A stretch of 64,000 nucleotides of DNA from Undaria pinnatifida (Eukaryota > Sar > Phaeophyceae > Laminariales > Alariaceae), in contig JABAKD010000016.1 of NCBI GenBank assembly GCA_012845835.1, positions 10,413,007-10,477,006 of the forward strand, given 5' to 3'. The notes under the pieces are model-generated. The model was given only the letters and a program-made list of their open reading frames with translations, did no database searches and was not told the DNA's origin. The translations under genes were made by a program, and so were the position numbers. Each line of letters opens with the position of its first letter. Position 1 is the first letter of the stretch. Positions 24,965-36,675 of the stretch are shown in pieces.

Positions 24965-25205
24965 CATTTTCTCAACACTACCCCTTAATTTTGGAACTCA
25001 AGACCTCTCCGAAAAAACTTATTTTTGGAGAAAAATCAAAAACTGCTATGATACCGGATGAAAAAGTCCCATGTCCTAGGTACACAACGAAAATCACGCA
25101 AAAGCAAAATGGTCTATTTCCGACGTTTTTGGGTTAGGGAGCCCCCGTCGTTCAAAAAACACTTTCGCCAAAAAACGGTATACCTCTATCGTAGCACGCG
25201 TCACA
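24965..25205 (+). repeat. Dispersed repeat containing one 80-bp unit
   Basis: Contains ATCATAGCAGTTTTTGATTT (reverse), GGTCTTGAGTTCC (reverse), GGGTTAGGGAGCC and AAAAAACGGTATACCTC. An inverted copy without the last part lies at 18335-18560, and an expanded one at 16110-16610. Confidence 0.55.
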
Positions 25206-26296
25206 AAACAATGCAAAACAATACACCTTCACTGCGTGTGTATGGTGACCTCCTTCAGGTCTTTTCAGGCCACACTCGGGCAGGACCCGGGCTCATTCCC
25301 GTCCGGGAGCACAGGCCATGGAAAAGAGGTGAGAGCGAGTGCTGCTGCGTAGAAAGCGCACGTGATCAGCACTTACTTGTGTTCATGCTGAAGCGACGTT
25401 CGTTTGAGCGATTCTTTGTGTGCTACTCCTGCAGATGGTCTTGGTGTTCGTTTGTTCCTGCAAACCACGTCAAGGGGAGGCAAGAGGGGAGGGGCGGGGG
25501 GGGCGTAGGGGACAGGGCGGGACGGTGGTTGTAACGATACTTGCTTTATTGTGACTCTGGTGTGGAGTTTTCGGTGGATGACGGGAGGGGCTCAAACCTC
25601 TTGGAGATATATACTTGTGATGCTGCTGATGCTTCTTTTGGTTCTGATGCCGTGAACATGGACATACTACCGTACTACCAATAGACTAGAAGTAGGGATA
25701 TTGTTAATAGCTCATGCGGATATTGTTAGTACTACCAAATAATGGTAGGGAAAGCATGTACAGAGTATTCGAGGTAGGATGCAGTTCGTAACGTTATGGA
25801 GACGTAAACACGTAACTCTCTCCACATCACAGCAGTAGTGAGCGACGAGACGAGCTTTGAGTTTGCACGTAATCAGCACAGATAAAGCTATACTATCTTT
25901 TTTATTTTGCACCGGTGAGTCGCTTCATTTATGGTGGGCTTCGTGCGCGTTGTGGTCGATTTACGCGACAATAAGACCGCACAAAAAAACGCGAAACATA
26001 TAGCAGAAAACCATTCGTAAGCATCCGAGGTGATCTCTGCTTAACGTTGTGATACATAAGCCGTTAGTTAAATACAAGCGGTGCTGGGGTAATGGCTGCA
26101 TGTATTCGACAGCATACACACAGTTGATTATTCGGACCACCTGGGATGCTTGGTGAAATGTCAACCGGCATGTCCTCGCGGCTTTGTTGTCACCGCGGCA
26201 CGTTCTACGTTTCGATCGCGTGCTCATAAAGTACGCTTCAACGAATGTACGTGTAGGTGTTCGAGACATATCTGCAGATAGATCTGCTTTGCTTTC

Positions 26297-26719
26297 TTGG
26301 CTTTTGTGAGCTGGATCTCCGGCCGATGCAGCCACCCTGACCCCGGCCTTCTCGACGACCAAGCTAACAAGTCTCACGGCAATTTCGTTGTCGTTAAGCA
26401 TGCAACAGCTACCACCATCGGGCAACGTCTTCGCACCGCGACAGGCTCCAGAGCGAAACGCAGGGAGAAGGCCTATGTCTTCGGGGTCAGCACCCATCCC
26501 GGAGTGGACGATGGCATCGAGGCTGGGGCTAGCGCGCCCAACCCCCGAGCCCTCCTCCCTCCAACCATCGACGAGGTGCTGCAGAACAGTGTGCGAAGGT
26601 CCCGCGAGAAATGGTGGCCGACCCGTTACACGGCTACCGCTTACGAAGACGTTCGTGCCAAGGAGACGGACGGTGCCTTTGGGGGCGTTGGGGGTTGTGA
26701 CATGCACCCGGAAACAAAG
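26297..26719 (+). pseudogene. Copy-1 counterpart of the candidate upstream exon
   Basis: Counterpart of the 50856-51263 stretch: the same order of motifs (NFVVVKHATATTIGQ, YVFGVSTHPGVDDGIEAG, PPTIDEVLQNSV, REKWWPTRYT, CDMHPETK), followed by GTGAGT at 26720. It sits in the duplicate whose downstream part is frameshifted and lacks the kinase domain, so even if spliced it cannot give a kinase. An antisense frame of 268 codons (26767-25961) also spans it and cannot be excluded as an independent ORF. Confidence 0.45.
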
Positions 26720-27619
26720 GTGAGTGCGCAGCACGTGCGGTACGTGGTTGTATTCCCCCCTCCACATCCCGTTCCACCCCTCCCTCGTTCCCCCGCTCCT
26801 TCGTTCCTACTTATCCCCCCGTTCCGGCCTCTCTTTGCCCTCTTCTCCGTGTATCCCCTCCCGCTTTGTTTTTGTTTTTTTCTATCAAAATAGTTGGTTT
26901 TCTGGTTATAGCCTCCGTGTTTTGGGTATTGTATGCTAAACGGCTATCGTCCTTGGGCTTATAGATTGCTGCTTGCTGCCCATATGATACATTAAACTGA
27001 GTTAAATCGACACACGACGCGTATGAAAATACGTGGAAGTGTGGTGAGCTAAAGCTTTATTTTTCCCCGCCCGCCGGAGGATAATTTTTTTTTTTTTACC
27101 GTAGATGTACAGTATGGACTTATGTGGAATACAAATAGCTCACACCATGAACACAAGTAAGACAAAGCTCAGTAGTAGATAACTAATTAAGGAACAGCCC
27201 AGCAAGAAACAGGCAGGGCTAATTGAAAAAACAGTAAGACAACGCCAAGTACGACACAGCCCAGCAAAACGATCCCAGTTAGAAACAAAGGATTACTCTT
27301 TGGACGGCGCTAAGAAGGTGTGATTTAACAACTTTCGCTCGTCGGTGGGGGTGGTATACTAAACTGTACCATGCAGAAGTCTATGCTTAAGATTTATTGA
27401 GTATCGAAAACCAAGGGTAAGGAATGTTTATGTTATTATTGTACTATAACCCCAATATACATTGATGAATTTAGGCGAGTTACTCCAATGACTGGGTGCC
27501 TCGCTCTAAACCGCACATTAACGTATATTGTTGGCGCACGGGAACAAGCAACTCCATGGCGGTGCACCTTACATCGCGAAACCGAACAGCAACAAACCTA
27601 GTCACTAGAATAAACAATA

Positions 27620-27695
27620 GGGTAGCCACTCGCGCGAATGGCTCTGAGCCGTTGACCAAAAGAGACCCGCAAAGTTACCCCACTACTAGCGTAGC
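27620..27695 (+). repeat. Partial family-2 inverted-repeat element, duplicate copy 1
   Basis: GTAGCCACTCGCGCGAATGG ... AAGTTACCCCACTACTAGCG resembles one arm of 24641-24901. It has an orthologous partner at 51962-52036. Confidence 0.5.
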
Positions 27696-28079
27696 ATCGG
27701 CCAGCATAGTTCCAGCCTTGCTTAAAGCAGGCGTGTCTTGCTTTTGCCCAAGTCCTTGGGGCCCAGACAGTGTAAGTGACACTTCTGACCCTCGGCAAGG
27801 GCTATTGGCTTGCGCGTGCTTGGTATCTTAAGGATGCTACCGGATCATGTACTGTGCAAACGGGAGGCCTATCAAATCGATTGCTGCGAGAATGGAAACA
27901 ACAACGCACATAATTGCTCGTGCCCTGAAGTTAGGGCTTTGGCTCATACCCCAGACGAAAACAAAACTGCGTTCTTAGCTACGCGTACAATATGCCAGGT
28001 GATGTACAAGTATAGTCTATATGGTTATAGTCTGTTATAGTAACCCCTGTAGAGCCCTCGCCTTTCTCGATGAAGCACT

Positions 28080-29790
28080 TGGTGTTAGTGGGGGATCATG
28101 TTCCTGTATTTCAAGGAATACTACCAATAGCCGATCGCTGTATCCAGGAATTTATTCAACACTCCGTTACTGCTGCCTCACGTACGTGCTTTCTCCCTTC
28201 TCTCCGTTCGGTCGGACTTGACGTTAGGCACCTTGGCCCGCTCCGCAGGCTTTCCTCTCGACAACCACATCTCTACCACCGCCCCTCCTTCTCCAGCATC
28301 TGCCGCACATGCTCTGCGGTAGAACTACGTGTCTGTTTTAATCCGTCCCTATTCACAGCCGACGCCGCAGACCCGCCCCCCTCCAGGGATCAGTCGAGAA
28401 TGCACTGCAGTAGAGGAGGAAAGCTGCTTGCTACCGTCACCATGCACGACCAATGTCACCAGCGCCGCGTTCAATTCTGCGGCCAAAACGATCACCGGGC
28501 GCGCCCCCGTAGACAAGACAAACAATGACATGGCGAGGGCCGGCATCGCCGGCATTTTAGCCTCCGTTGTCTGGTCCACGCCGACCGTCACGAGGCCCGA
28601 GTGTTTTGTCGAGTCTATCTTACAGCGGTGGGCCTGGAGGGGCAGGATATTTTTCTCTCGGAGGTCGAGTCTGGTTTTCCGCTTAGCCAGGAGTTCGCGT
28701 GAGAGCCGGCGTCGGTGGACATTGGGCCTGTTAGTCTTAGTCTGGCCAACGTTGTGCCCGGAGGAGAGCTAAGGGTAAGCGAGTCCGGGTTCGAAGGTGA
28801 TGATGACGATGATGATGACGATCACGCCCGGTTCAGTATCTTGAGCTCTGGAGGCCTTCTGTTAAATTCGAGCAAGCAGCAGCAGCATGAGGATGAGGAG
28901 GAGGAGGAGCAACATGAGGATATGGAGGACAGGAAGGAGGCTGTTAGTCTGACCGATGGGGCGACTGTAGCAAGGCAGCGCACAACCGGGTCCAACCACG
29001 CTGACAATGCTAACGACGCTCGGGATGTCAGCAGTAATAGGTTTGCTGTCCTGTTTGAATCGAGTGAGAACGAGGTGGAAGAAGAGGACGAGAACGAGGA
29101 AGGGCAGGAGGAGGAGGAGGAGGAGGAAGAACAGGAGGGGAAGGAGGAGGACGTGAAGGAGGAGGAGTAGGAGGAGGAGGGGAAGGAGGAACGGGGGGGT
29201 GGATGAGGCGAAGAGGAGGAAGATACGGAGACGAGGAGGATGGGAGACGGAAGATGACGGGTGGCAGGAGATGCAAGAGAAGTGGGACGAGAAAGAGAGG
29301 GAGTAGAGAGAGTTGGAAGTGTGGATAGAAAAAGAAGGGAAGCAAGAGGAGGGGGGGAAGGGAAGACGAAATTAATAGCTCGGTATTGTTGTTGCCGGTT
29401 CCGGCTCCAGCGGTGAAGGCATCGGGCAACGAAGAGTGTAATCTGGCCGACAGGGTGATAGGAGGAGAGGTGAGGACGAACGGGTCAGACGAATTGACAA
29501 CGATAACGACGCCTACGCCCGGTCTAACAGCTTTTTCGTCGACAATCGTCTACTAAATTCGAGCGAGCACGAAGAGTTGGGAAGGAGGAGCAGGAGGGGG
29601 AGCAGGAGCAGGAACAGGTGAAGGAAGAACAACAGGAGATGGAAGTGGAGATGGAGGTGGAGGAGGAGCAGGGCAAGAAGCGACCGCTTGCTTACAGCCC
29701 ATACGACCGGAAATTTGGCCTATTATCAACAGTACTTATATTTGTTGTGTCGTGGGTATGTGTATGCCATCGGTGTGTGACAAGCGTCCC
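28080..29790 (+). pseudogene. Kinase-gene duplicate lacking the kinase domain
   Basis: Diverged copy of 52360-53330. It reproduces the Cys-Ser-Ala-Val-Glu repeat, the segment SCLLPSPCTTNVTSAAF and the acidic region, but a one-base difference near 28385 changes frame between the two Cys repeats, and a further indel near 28620-28700 changes it again before the acidic tract. The unit that in copy 2 occurs once (NDDGYARSSILRTEGVLLDS) is found three times in degenerate form here (about 28800, 28990 and 29490), each followed by GAG-rich DNA. Similarity then jumps at about 29790 to sequence matching 61.2 kb, so the whole kinase domain (about 53.3-61.2 kb in copy 2) is missing. Confidence 0.75.
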
Positions 29791-30534
29791 TTGGTTTAGC
29801 ATTAGCACGGCATAGGGGGGAGTGTGTTGGAATGGCGCGACGGAGTTGCAGATGTAGCTTTGTTGTTGTTATTTCAGCACTACTACACAGGAGTGTGTGT
29901 ATCATCTTGTTCCTATACCATAGCACCCTGCTTCTGTTTTTTGTGCCGCTGACCTACCCTGGTTGATCCATTTCTTCCTGTTTGCGTAGTCTACCACTGT
30001 GGTTATGCCAGCGGCGGCGTTTGCTACACAAAATGCTGCGCTATTCTCGCGCCGCTTTGAGCTCTTGTATGCCTACTTCTGTACTGATGACATTGCATTT
30101 TTGTTGTAGGGTAGACATTTTTCTCGTTTTTATTTTCGTTTTTGTTTATGGAGAACACGCCATGTCACCTAGCGGTGAGTTCATCCGCTAAGCGGATCGA
30201 AACACAACATTTTTTTCCAAGCAGATTGCACGCATAATAATTACATGCCTGTACTGTGCCACATGTATTAACGTACTTGAGGATGTAACTGTAAGGGGGT
30301 AGCGCTGAGTTGCACGCATGGTAGGAGACGCGATATTCACTATGCTGCTGGAACTCTGTGATGCCGTGTCCCTTTGGGGAAGGCACCCCTTGCGCTCAGG
30401 TGTTAACCGTTTGTAATGCACTCTGGTACGTGTTACTCAGGATGCGGCTGTATCCAGCCCAGGTGTACATGCTAGGAACCAGGGATTGTTGCGGTACGCA
30501 CGTAACGTCGCGGTATGCCTTTTAAGGCAAACTA

Positions 30535-31020
30535 AGGTCGTCTCAGATCAGGCCTCTCAGGACTCTTGAAGGGGTTGGACTATCACTGTGGGCACTCGCC
30601 ATCTTCTCAACCAACCATTGGAAGCCCGGTTGCTACATAGTGTGCCCCGTCTAGCAGGTGACCTCCATCCTGGAGGGTACCGATGGCATCAAAGACGTGC
30701 CCCTACCGCCGACCATCGATCGTCGATCTTGGGTAGAGTTATCCCCGTGAAATGGCTGCTGGATGAAGGGGTTGGCTCCCAGCCGCCCACATTGCACAAT
30801 GCTGGACCGCGGGCCGTTGACCCCCCGCCCAATGAATTCTGAACGTTCCCGCATGCATCAAGTGTCTCCCATCCCACCGTGAGTGGGCGGGGGTTGGACA
30901 GGCGCGTGGTTGGCCTCAGTGTCCCACGTTCGTTCGTTCAGGCCGCGACTATCAAACTACCCACACGGGTCCTCGGCAGAGACCGGGTTCCTCTCGCACT
31001 TGACCTTTACGGTGTGTCGT
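30535..31020. other. Spacer between the large duplicates; nothing recognised
   Basis: Moderately GC-rich, no repeat partner seen in the window. Confidence 0.4.
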
Positions 31021-32060
31021 TTTCGGAACTCCCATAAGTTCCATGGGATACCTGTACCCATGGGACTTCCGTGGGAGTTGCACGGGATGTCCATGGGAGA
31101 CGCATGCACCAGAACTATAAACCTGTGGGAGTCCCATGGACTACTCATGGGATACCAATACCCATAGAAGTCCCGTGGTAGTCCCGTATGTCTCCCACGG
31201 GTCACCCATGCGACTCCCATGGAGCTTCCATGGAGTACCCCACCCTGAGCTCCATCAATTTGTCACGAAAGCCCATGGGAGTCTCATGGGAGATCCAAGA
31301 CCAGCGGGAAACCTACGGGAAGCCCGCGGGAGATCCTTGGGAAACCGATGGAAGACCAATTTGAGACCCATCGGAGACCCGTCGGAGGTCCCTTGGAGTG
31401 CAACGATCCTTAAGAGCCTATTGGGATTCACACGGGAGACGAAGGGCCAGATCAACAAACCTATGAAAGTCCCTGGGCTGGAGACCTTTGGGTTCCCATG
31501 CGACTTGCATGGGTGTGCCACATCCTCTCATCGGACTTCCATGAGAGTTCCATCGGTAATTCATCCTCCTAAAACGGTTCCATGGCTTACCCGTGAATTG
31601 GATTTTCGTGGGAGATCCCTGGGAGACCAATAGGAGCACCTCACACGCATTAATAAGCCCATACGACCCATGGGAGTGCCATAGATCCCCAATGGAACTC
31701 CCCATCGTTTCCGATGGGGCTCCCATGATAAATCACTGGACCATAGTGTTGCCAAGGTATTCCTATGGGACCGTGGGTGTCGCGTGGGTCTGCCATGGGC
31801 CTCCCCTGGGTCTCCCACGGGGCTCCTACGGGACTTCCATGGGATCATGGTGCTCGCATGGAACTGCATGGCTGAAATTCACGTGGGTCTACGATGGGAC
31901 TCGCATGGAGCTTCCGCAAAAATCCGTATGAGATTTCCATATGAACTTCCCTGCATTTTCGATGGGACTATATATTTCCTCTATGCGACCCCCATGGGAC
32001 TCGCGTGGGGAACATACATACTTGTCTCCCGCGAGGCTTGTTTTGGCGTCCCAATAATGG
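31020..32060. repeat. Palindromic-word array, CCCRYGGG, second
   Basis: Same construction as 11010-11870 over about 1.04 kb: CCATGGGA, CCCACGGG, CCCGCGGG, TCCCATGGA, CCATGGGAG in changing spacing. It lies just upstream of the second large duplicate, as the first array lies upstream of the first. Confidence 0.7.
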
Positions 32061-32063
32061 TCA

Positions 32064-32381
32064 TTAACGACGGTACAAGGTGCCCATAGCAAAATCAACT
32101 ACTGATATCGCCACCTCTATCCCATACCTCCCTTTGAATGTTGTCAGTATTTCCCCTCCTATTATTGCCGTTACTTCGAACATTTGTGTGACACATTGTC
32201 CTGTCTCAACCATCGTGCATCCCACTCCACATCTACGTTCAACTCCCACGCTCTGGGCAGCAGCCCTGACATTTTCTGCCTTCTCGCTCTGACGGCCTGA
32301 CGGACTCGTAGAGAAAGTTGTATCGGTGCACCCGGCGCTACATCGTGAGCTTAGGTGGTCACCGCGACTAAAATGGAACAT
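32064..32381 (-). other. Unassigned ORF, 105 codons
   Basis: Open frame on the minus strand with an ordinary amino-acid mix near its end (VTAIIGGEILTTFKGRYGIE, then VAISVVDFAMGTLYRR). No family was recognised. It lies between the CCCRYGGG array and the recombinase remnant. It could be a mobile-element fragment or chance. Confidence 0.2.
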
Positions 32382-33292
32382 GATCTTCTTACATGGTCCA
32401 TCGGTATATATTCACTTTATGAATGGCTGTCCACACTGTGTCCCTTTGACATATTGCCTTTCCGCGCTGAAAAACAGTTTAGGCGGAACCCACAGAAGGT
32501 ACCCGTCGACAAGGAAGACTTATTGATTGTTTACCCGTGTCCTCGTGAACGTACTGTCCTATCGTTCATTTACGTGGTGTGTCTGCGAAACTATGACGCA
32601 AACTTCATCAGGTGTAGATGCATATTTGTACAAATGTATTCCGAGATGGTCGTTGGGCACGATGAAGGCAAGAAGGCAGCGGTCCATCATGCGGCCACCT
32701 CAACAAGGAGAGGGCTGTGTTAAGGCATCGCTCAAAAAACCAAAATTAAGGCGCACTGGTACACACAGATGTCACTTATTACTCCTGTGAGTGCTGAAAG
32801 TCAATCAATAGCCCACACCGCGACAGACAAGAAGCGTGTAATATGCCTCTTTTTTCATGAACACTGCGACAACACATGCAATACGGCCGCGGTACACAGC
32901 CAACATCGCAGCTATTGCAGCTGAGGCACTTGGGATTAGTTGACGAGAGACAGTCCAGCCACGAGTAACCGTTACCCCGAGAGTCTGCCAAAGCAGCAGA
33001 ATCAAGAATAGCTTCGAGTTATCAAAATCGATACGTCCTTCTTATACTACTGTAGATGCACACACAACCCTCCCGACGTTTGCATGGCGGAGCAATGTGA
33101 GAAAGACACATTGCTCATCTTGGAATGATACGTTTTGCGTATGATTCGAAATGCCTGGTAGCGTTTTTAGCACGAAGTGTCCCAATGGGCAAGCACGGTG
33201 AGCGGGGGGTCCTATCAGATGATGCATAGGGACACTACACAAACATTGCCCTTCGCCCACCTAGTAAGTAGAAGCAAACACTTATCGCCGTA

Positions 33293-33873
33293 ATGTTTAT
33301 CATTGCATGTATCATGGCCATACACGAGGCGGGGGTACGACCTATCGTTTACCATGGGCTCGCAGGTGTCGAGACAGCCAGAGTCGGCCGGACTCATTTT
33401 GAATTTCATTCGGGGAAAGCTTTGCGGCGATCGGTTGAAGCGGTAGTCGTATTGGTGGACAAGGAATACCCAAAAATCTGCGCGTTCAGGGGGGTCACGG
33501 AGTACATTTCAGCCATGCAGAGTATTGGGTGGGACTTAACGAAGGGTCACGTGTACCCATGACAGCGCAGCGCATGACGGTGACATTACGGGGGCACTTG
33601 AGAATAGCGGGATTGCTTGATCACTTCACGATGCACTCCTTCCGCGTGGGGGGCTCAGTGAGCAAGTCATCAGCGGGTACGGCTGTTGGCGAAATAATGA
33701 AGATCGGGAGGTGGAAGACAGATAATAGCGAAGTACTGCATCGGGTCGACGACGAGTACACGGGCTCCATCGTCCAAGAGGACACGGGATGGCGAGTATA
33801 CGCACGCGAACGAGTACCACCGTCTCAGGCATTTATGTCAGACTTCTCCGCGTACGCGCCAAAGTACGACTAA
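33293..33873 (+). pseudogene. Tyrosine recombinase (Crypton/integrase-like) remnant, frameshifted
   Basis: Two overlapping frames continue one protein. Frame 33293-33562 ends ...YISAMQSIGWDLTKGHVYP; frame 33529-33873 continues from MTAQRMTVTLRGHL to stop. A one-base shift near 33558 separates them. The second part has FTMHSFRVGG followed by SKSSAGTAVGEIMKIGRWKT, the HxxR box and GRW region of phage-integrase-type recombinases, in a form I recall from tyrosine-recombinase elements of brown algae. The N-terminal catalytic Arg region is not visible, and past GRWKT the expected tyrosine segment is altered, so it is judged inactive. A short decayed repeat of its 5' part lies at 34056-34165. Which element class it belonged to is not settled. 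Confidence 0.7.
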
Positions 33874-34055
33874 ACGTATGCACAATGTAAGACAGTTTAG
33901 GTGAGACAAAGCAAGACCCGGCCTCTACCTAATACCGTGGTAACAACCTAAAAATACAATTTAGTTCGGGTAGGACAACCGGCCGGGGCAGAAAGCCTCA
34001 TCCACTCCAACACTTACATTGAATGATCTGCGGTAGCGCTAAATAATACCATAGG

Positions 34056-34165
34056 AATGTTCATCATTGCATGTATCACGAGCATGAATCGGCCACCATA
34101 TTGATAGTGATACAGAGGTACGATCTGTGCAGTTGATTACAAGGGATACCCAAAACTTACTGCAG
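34056..34165 (+). repeat. Decayed partial copy of the recombinase ORF start
   Basis: ATGTTCATCATTGCATGTAT here matches ATGTTTATCATTGCATGTAT at 33293, and a segment ending in GGGATACCCAAAACTTACTGC matches the place around 33460 of the recombinase ORF, with the sequence between deleted. Confidence 0.6.
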
Positions 34166-34781
34166 GAGGGGGGAGGGGAATGCTATAATGAGCAAGTCGA
34201 GGTAAAGGACCTTTCAACCCAGGAAAGCGCTGGCGAGAGCAGCACAGGGGAAACTGCAGGCAAAACACTGGATTCATTTCGCGCTGAAACATGTGCGGTG
34301 TAAGGACTATGGGCATTGCCCGTTAACAAGCGGAACAGTAGCAAGAGGGGTGCGACGTACTGAATTGCGACGGACTGCTGCAGTGATAACACTGCACATT
34401 GCCGGGGAATCACTACCGACGTGTCTCGATTCCTTTTTCGGTGTAACCGTTAAGGGGAGGGTGCATTCAGTCGAACAACGCCTCAATATTTGTATTTTGG
34501 ATCAACCCGCTGCTCCCTTCCCCCGTCGCCTCAGTTTTTTCTCATCGTCAAGACCGACCCCGCGAACTATCTGTCTGCACCGAAAGAGAGAGGTAGCGAT
34601 CAGACGCGCCTCCAAGATTCTACGAAGAGCTCTACGAGAGGTCCTTCGCCTTAGCACCGTGCGTCTTTTCTACAGTGTTACAACTACTACCAAGACCACT
34701 AGACTACAGGAGTATCTCGGCACGACATCGATCGTTTCGCTGTATGGTGACACGTTCTCACACTCACAGGCTTCGTGCCAT

Positions 34782-34835
34782 GAACCGGCTCGACAGCCCC
34801 CGCGAGCCACTTCGCCAACAACCAGAGGACAAGGT
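34782..34835 (+). other. Possible first coding exon, copy 2 (MNRLDSPREPLRQQPEDK)
   Basis: Counterpart of 19685-19738, with ATG in GCCATGA and a following GTGAGG donor. Aligned peptides share M--D-P-EPL----K. No gap is needed over the 54 bases. Further downstream (about 35670-35760) a stretch reading DDVPDWGSFGQVVLDARS is matched in copy 1 (20590-20640) by a version with stops, so any continuation is broken in copy 1. Confidence 0.32.
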
Positions 34836-35989
34836 GAGGAGGCGTGTATGTTCTGTATACTGCAGTATAGTTGTTAGTGCTTTCACGCCCTATAGCAGCG
34901 GGGGGCATGTCGATGGTGACCGCTTGAATCAAGGCACGGCAGGAATCATTTTCGATTTCGTAACCGAGGAATGCTGGGATTATATAGCTTGTTCGCGTTC
35001 GCTTCTTTAAGACCGGGGCGGCGAGTCTCTGTGTATCCTCGAGTAGTGAGCGGCGCAGCGGTGGAGAAGGTAGATACAGACGTATGTGCCGGGTACCTGG
35101 TAAGCATGTATCGTTGTGGCGTTCTACAACCCCAGGGGTGTGGGGCCGTGTTGTGTTCGTCAACAAGACCGCAGCATTTCTTGACCATCTCGTTACGTTT
35201 GGTTTGTTTCATCAGTTCGCCCGAGATGTCTTTGCGGTAGCCTCGTGTAGTACAGGCGACCGAACCTAGTTCACGCTAAGAACCCCGGTGCTACGCTGTA
35301 CCCGGGAGGGGGTGCTGCTCTCCGGCTATACTACATATAGTCGTCCGTGCAGCAGCGAACTACCCGGGTGATAGATTTTGGGGCGCGTTTTTTCGCTTTG
35401 AGATGGCGTGGTGAACAGCGAGCCAAGAGACCTGAACAAACCGTCGACCGTGATAACCTTTGGATTTGTATTCTCGACGAAGAAATCGCGTTTTTTACGC
35501 AATACAGAATAGGATGCAGGTCATCATTTAGACTACTCTTGTCTCGTTCTTGACTTCGACGCAGACGCCTTACGCTACTCCACCAGGTGACCACCAAGAT
35601 ACAGTACCGCGATACATATGTCAGGATACAACGCGATAGGGCCACGTAGCTGCCTTCCTTTGTCCTCGATCGATGATGTGCCGGATTGGGGCAGTTTCGG
35701 CCAGGTGGTGCTTGATGCAAGGTCGCGAAGAACGAATCAAATCTACCGAGAACCCGATGTTATGACACTAGAAAGCTGATCTTGTCGGGAACGGGGACAG
35801 CCCTAACGCCAGGCGGCGTGTGTATGACAACATCTAGGCGTTATCTTTCCAAAGCCGCCTTTTCCGTTGGGTGTGCCCCCCTGGTATTATTGCAGAAAAC
35901 CGGCTCTGACAATAATCCATCCCATGCAGTGTGTAAACTTTGCGTGTCATACGAGTTCATCATAAAATCACCAAATTTGGTCGGCGTCA

Positions 35990-36130
35990 GTCACTTGCCA
36001 AGGATATCCCATACTAAGAACAGTATAATACGTCTAGACGGCCGTCCGTCACAGGTCACAGGCCTAAATTGAAATCCTTTGACTCCTGCTGATTCCTGAC
36101 ATGTTTGCTGCGAACCCCGTTGGCCAATAA
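35990..36130 (-). repeat. Short dispersed repeat, unexpanded inverted copy
   Basis: Reverse complement of the ends of 20755-21165, without the GGGAGAC array. Confidence 0.58.
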
Positions 36131-36507
36131 AATAGTTGCGCCGCACACATTTTCTCATTGGCCCGTTTCTGATTTTGTTCGTTTCGCGCTTCTTTCGATT
36201 GGCATTGTTTGTTTCACGACCGTTTCAAAACACAATTATCATGGGGTTCTGGCAACAGCGCGCCCTCTCCCAGAGTGAATCGGTGCTCTTCTATGATGAC
36301 CCTTTCGCGCCGCGACTTGCCCCAATTCCGGCATCGAAAAAGCCGCATCTTGCTCCCGTGATGCACGTTGTCAAGCTTTCAGATTGGCGTTGTTTTCGGT
36401 TTGCTTTTTACACCTGCTGCGAGCACCGAGTACTGCTGCTGTAGCAGTAGAGTGACTGGGGCCTGTCCTGTTACCACGGACTTGATTGTTGTGCGAGTTG
36501 ATGTGAG

Positions 36508-36675
<168 letters not shown>

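Larger units (their letters stand above)
16970..30535 (+). repeat. Large segmental duplication, copy 1
   Basis: Collinear, same-orientation similarity with 33.0-62.1 kb can be followed by eye through many anchors: 16980/33010, 19030/34150, 19683/34782, 20600/35660, 21960/36250, 22200/36715, 23015/47360, 23890/49040, 24250/49390, 25260/49825, 26400/50960, 27620/51960, 28100/52390, 29800/61220, 30200/61610 and 30520/62070. Divergence is substantial (many substitutions and indels), so the event is old. Copy 1 carries extra small inverted-repeat elements (24357-24901) and lacks the kinase domain. Confidence 0.75.

Noticed and set aside
25961-26767. 268-codon minus-strand ORF
   Set aside because: Antisense to a candidate plus-strand exon conserved with a splice donor; the counterpart in copy 2 is much shorter (143 codons). 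Kept only as an alternative in the notes.
35670-35760. Kinase Gly-loop-like peptide WGSFGQVVL
   Set aside because: No Lys or catalytic motifs follow, and the matching place in copy 1 has lost the pattern; likely chance or decayed.
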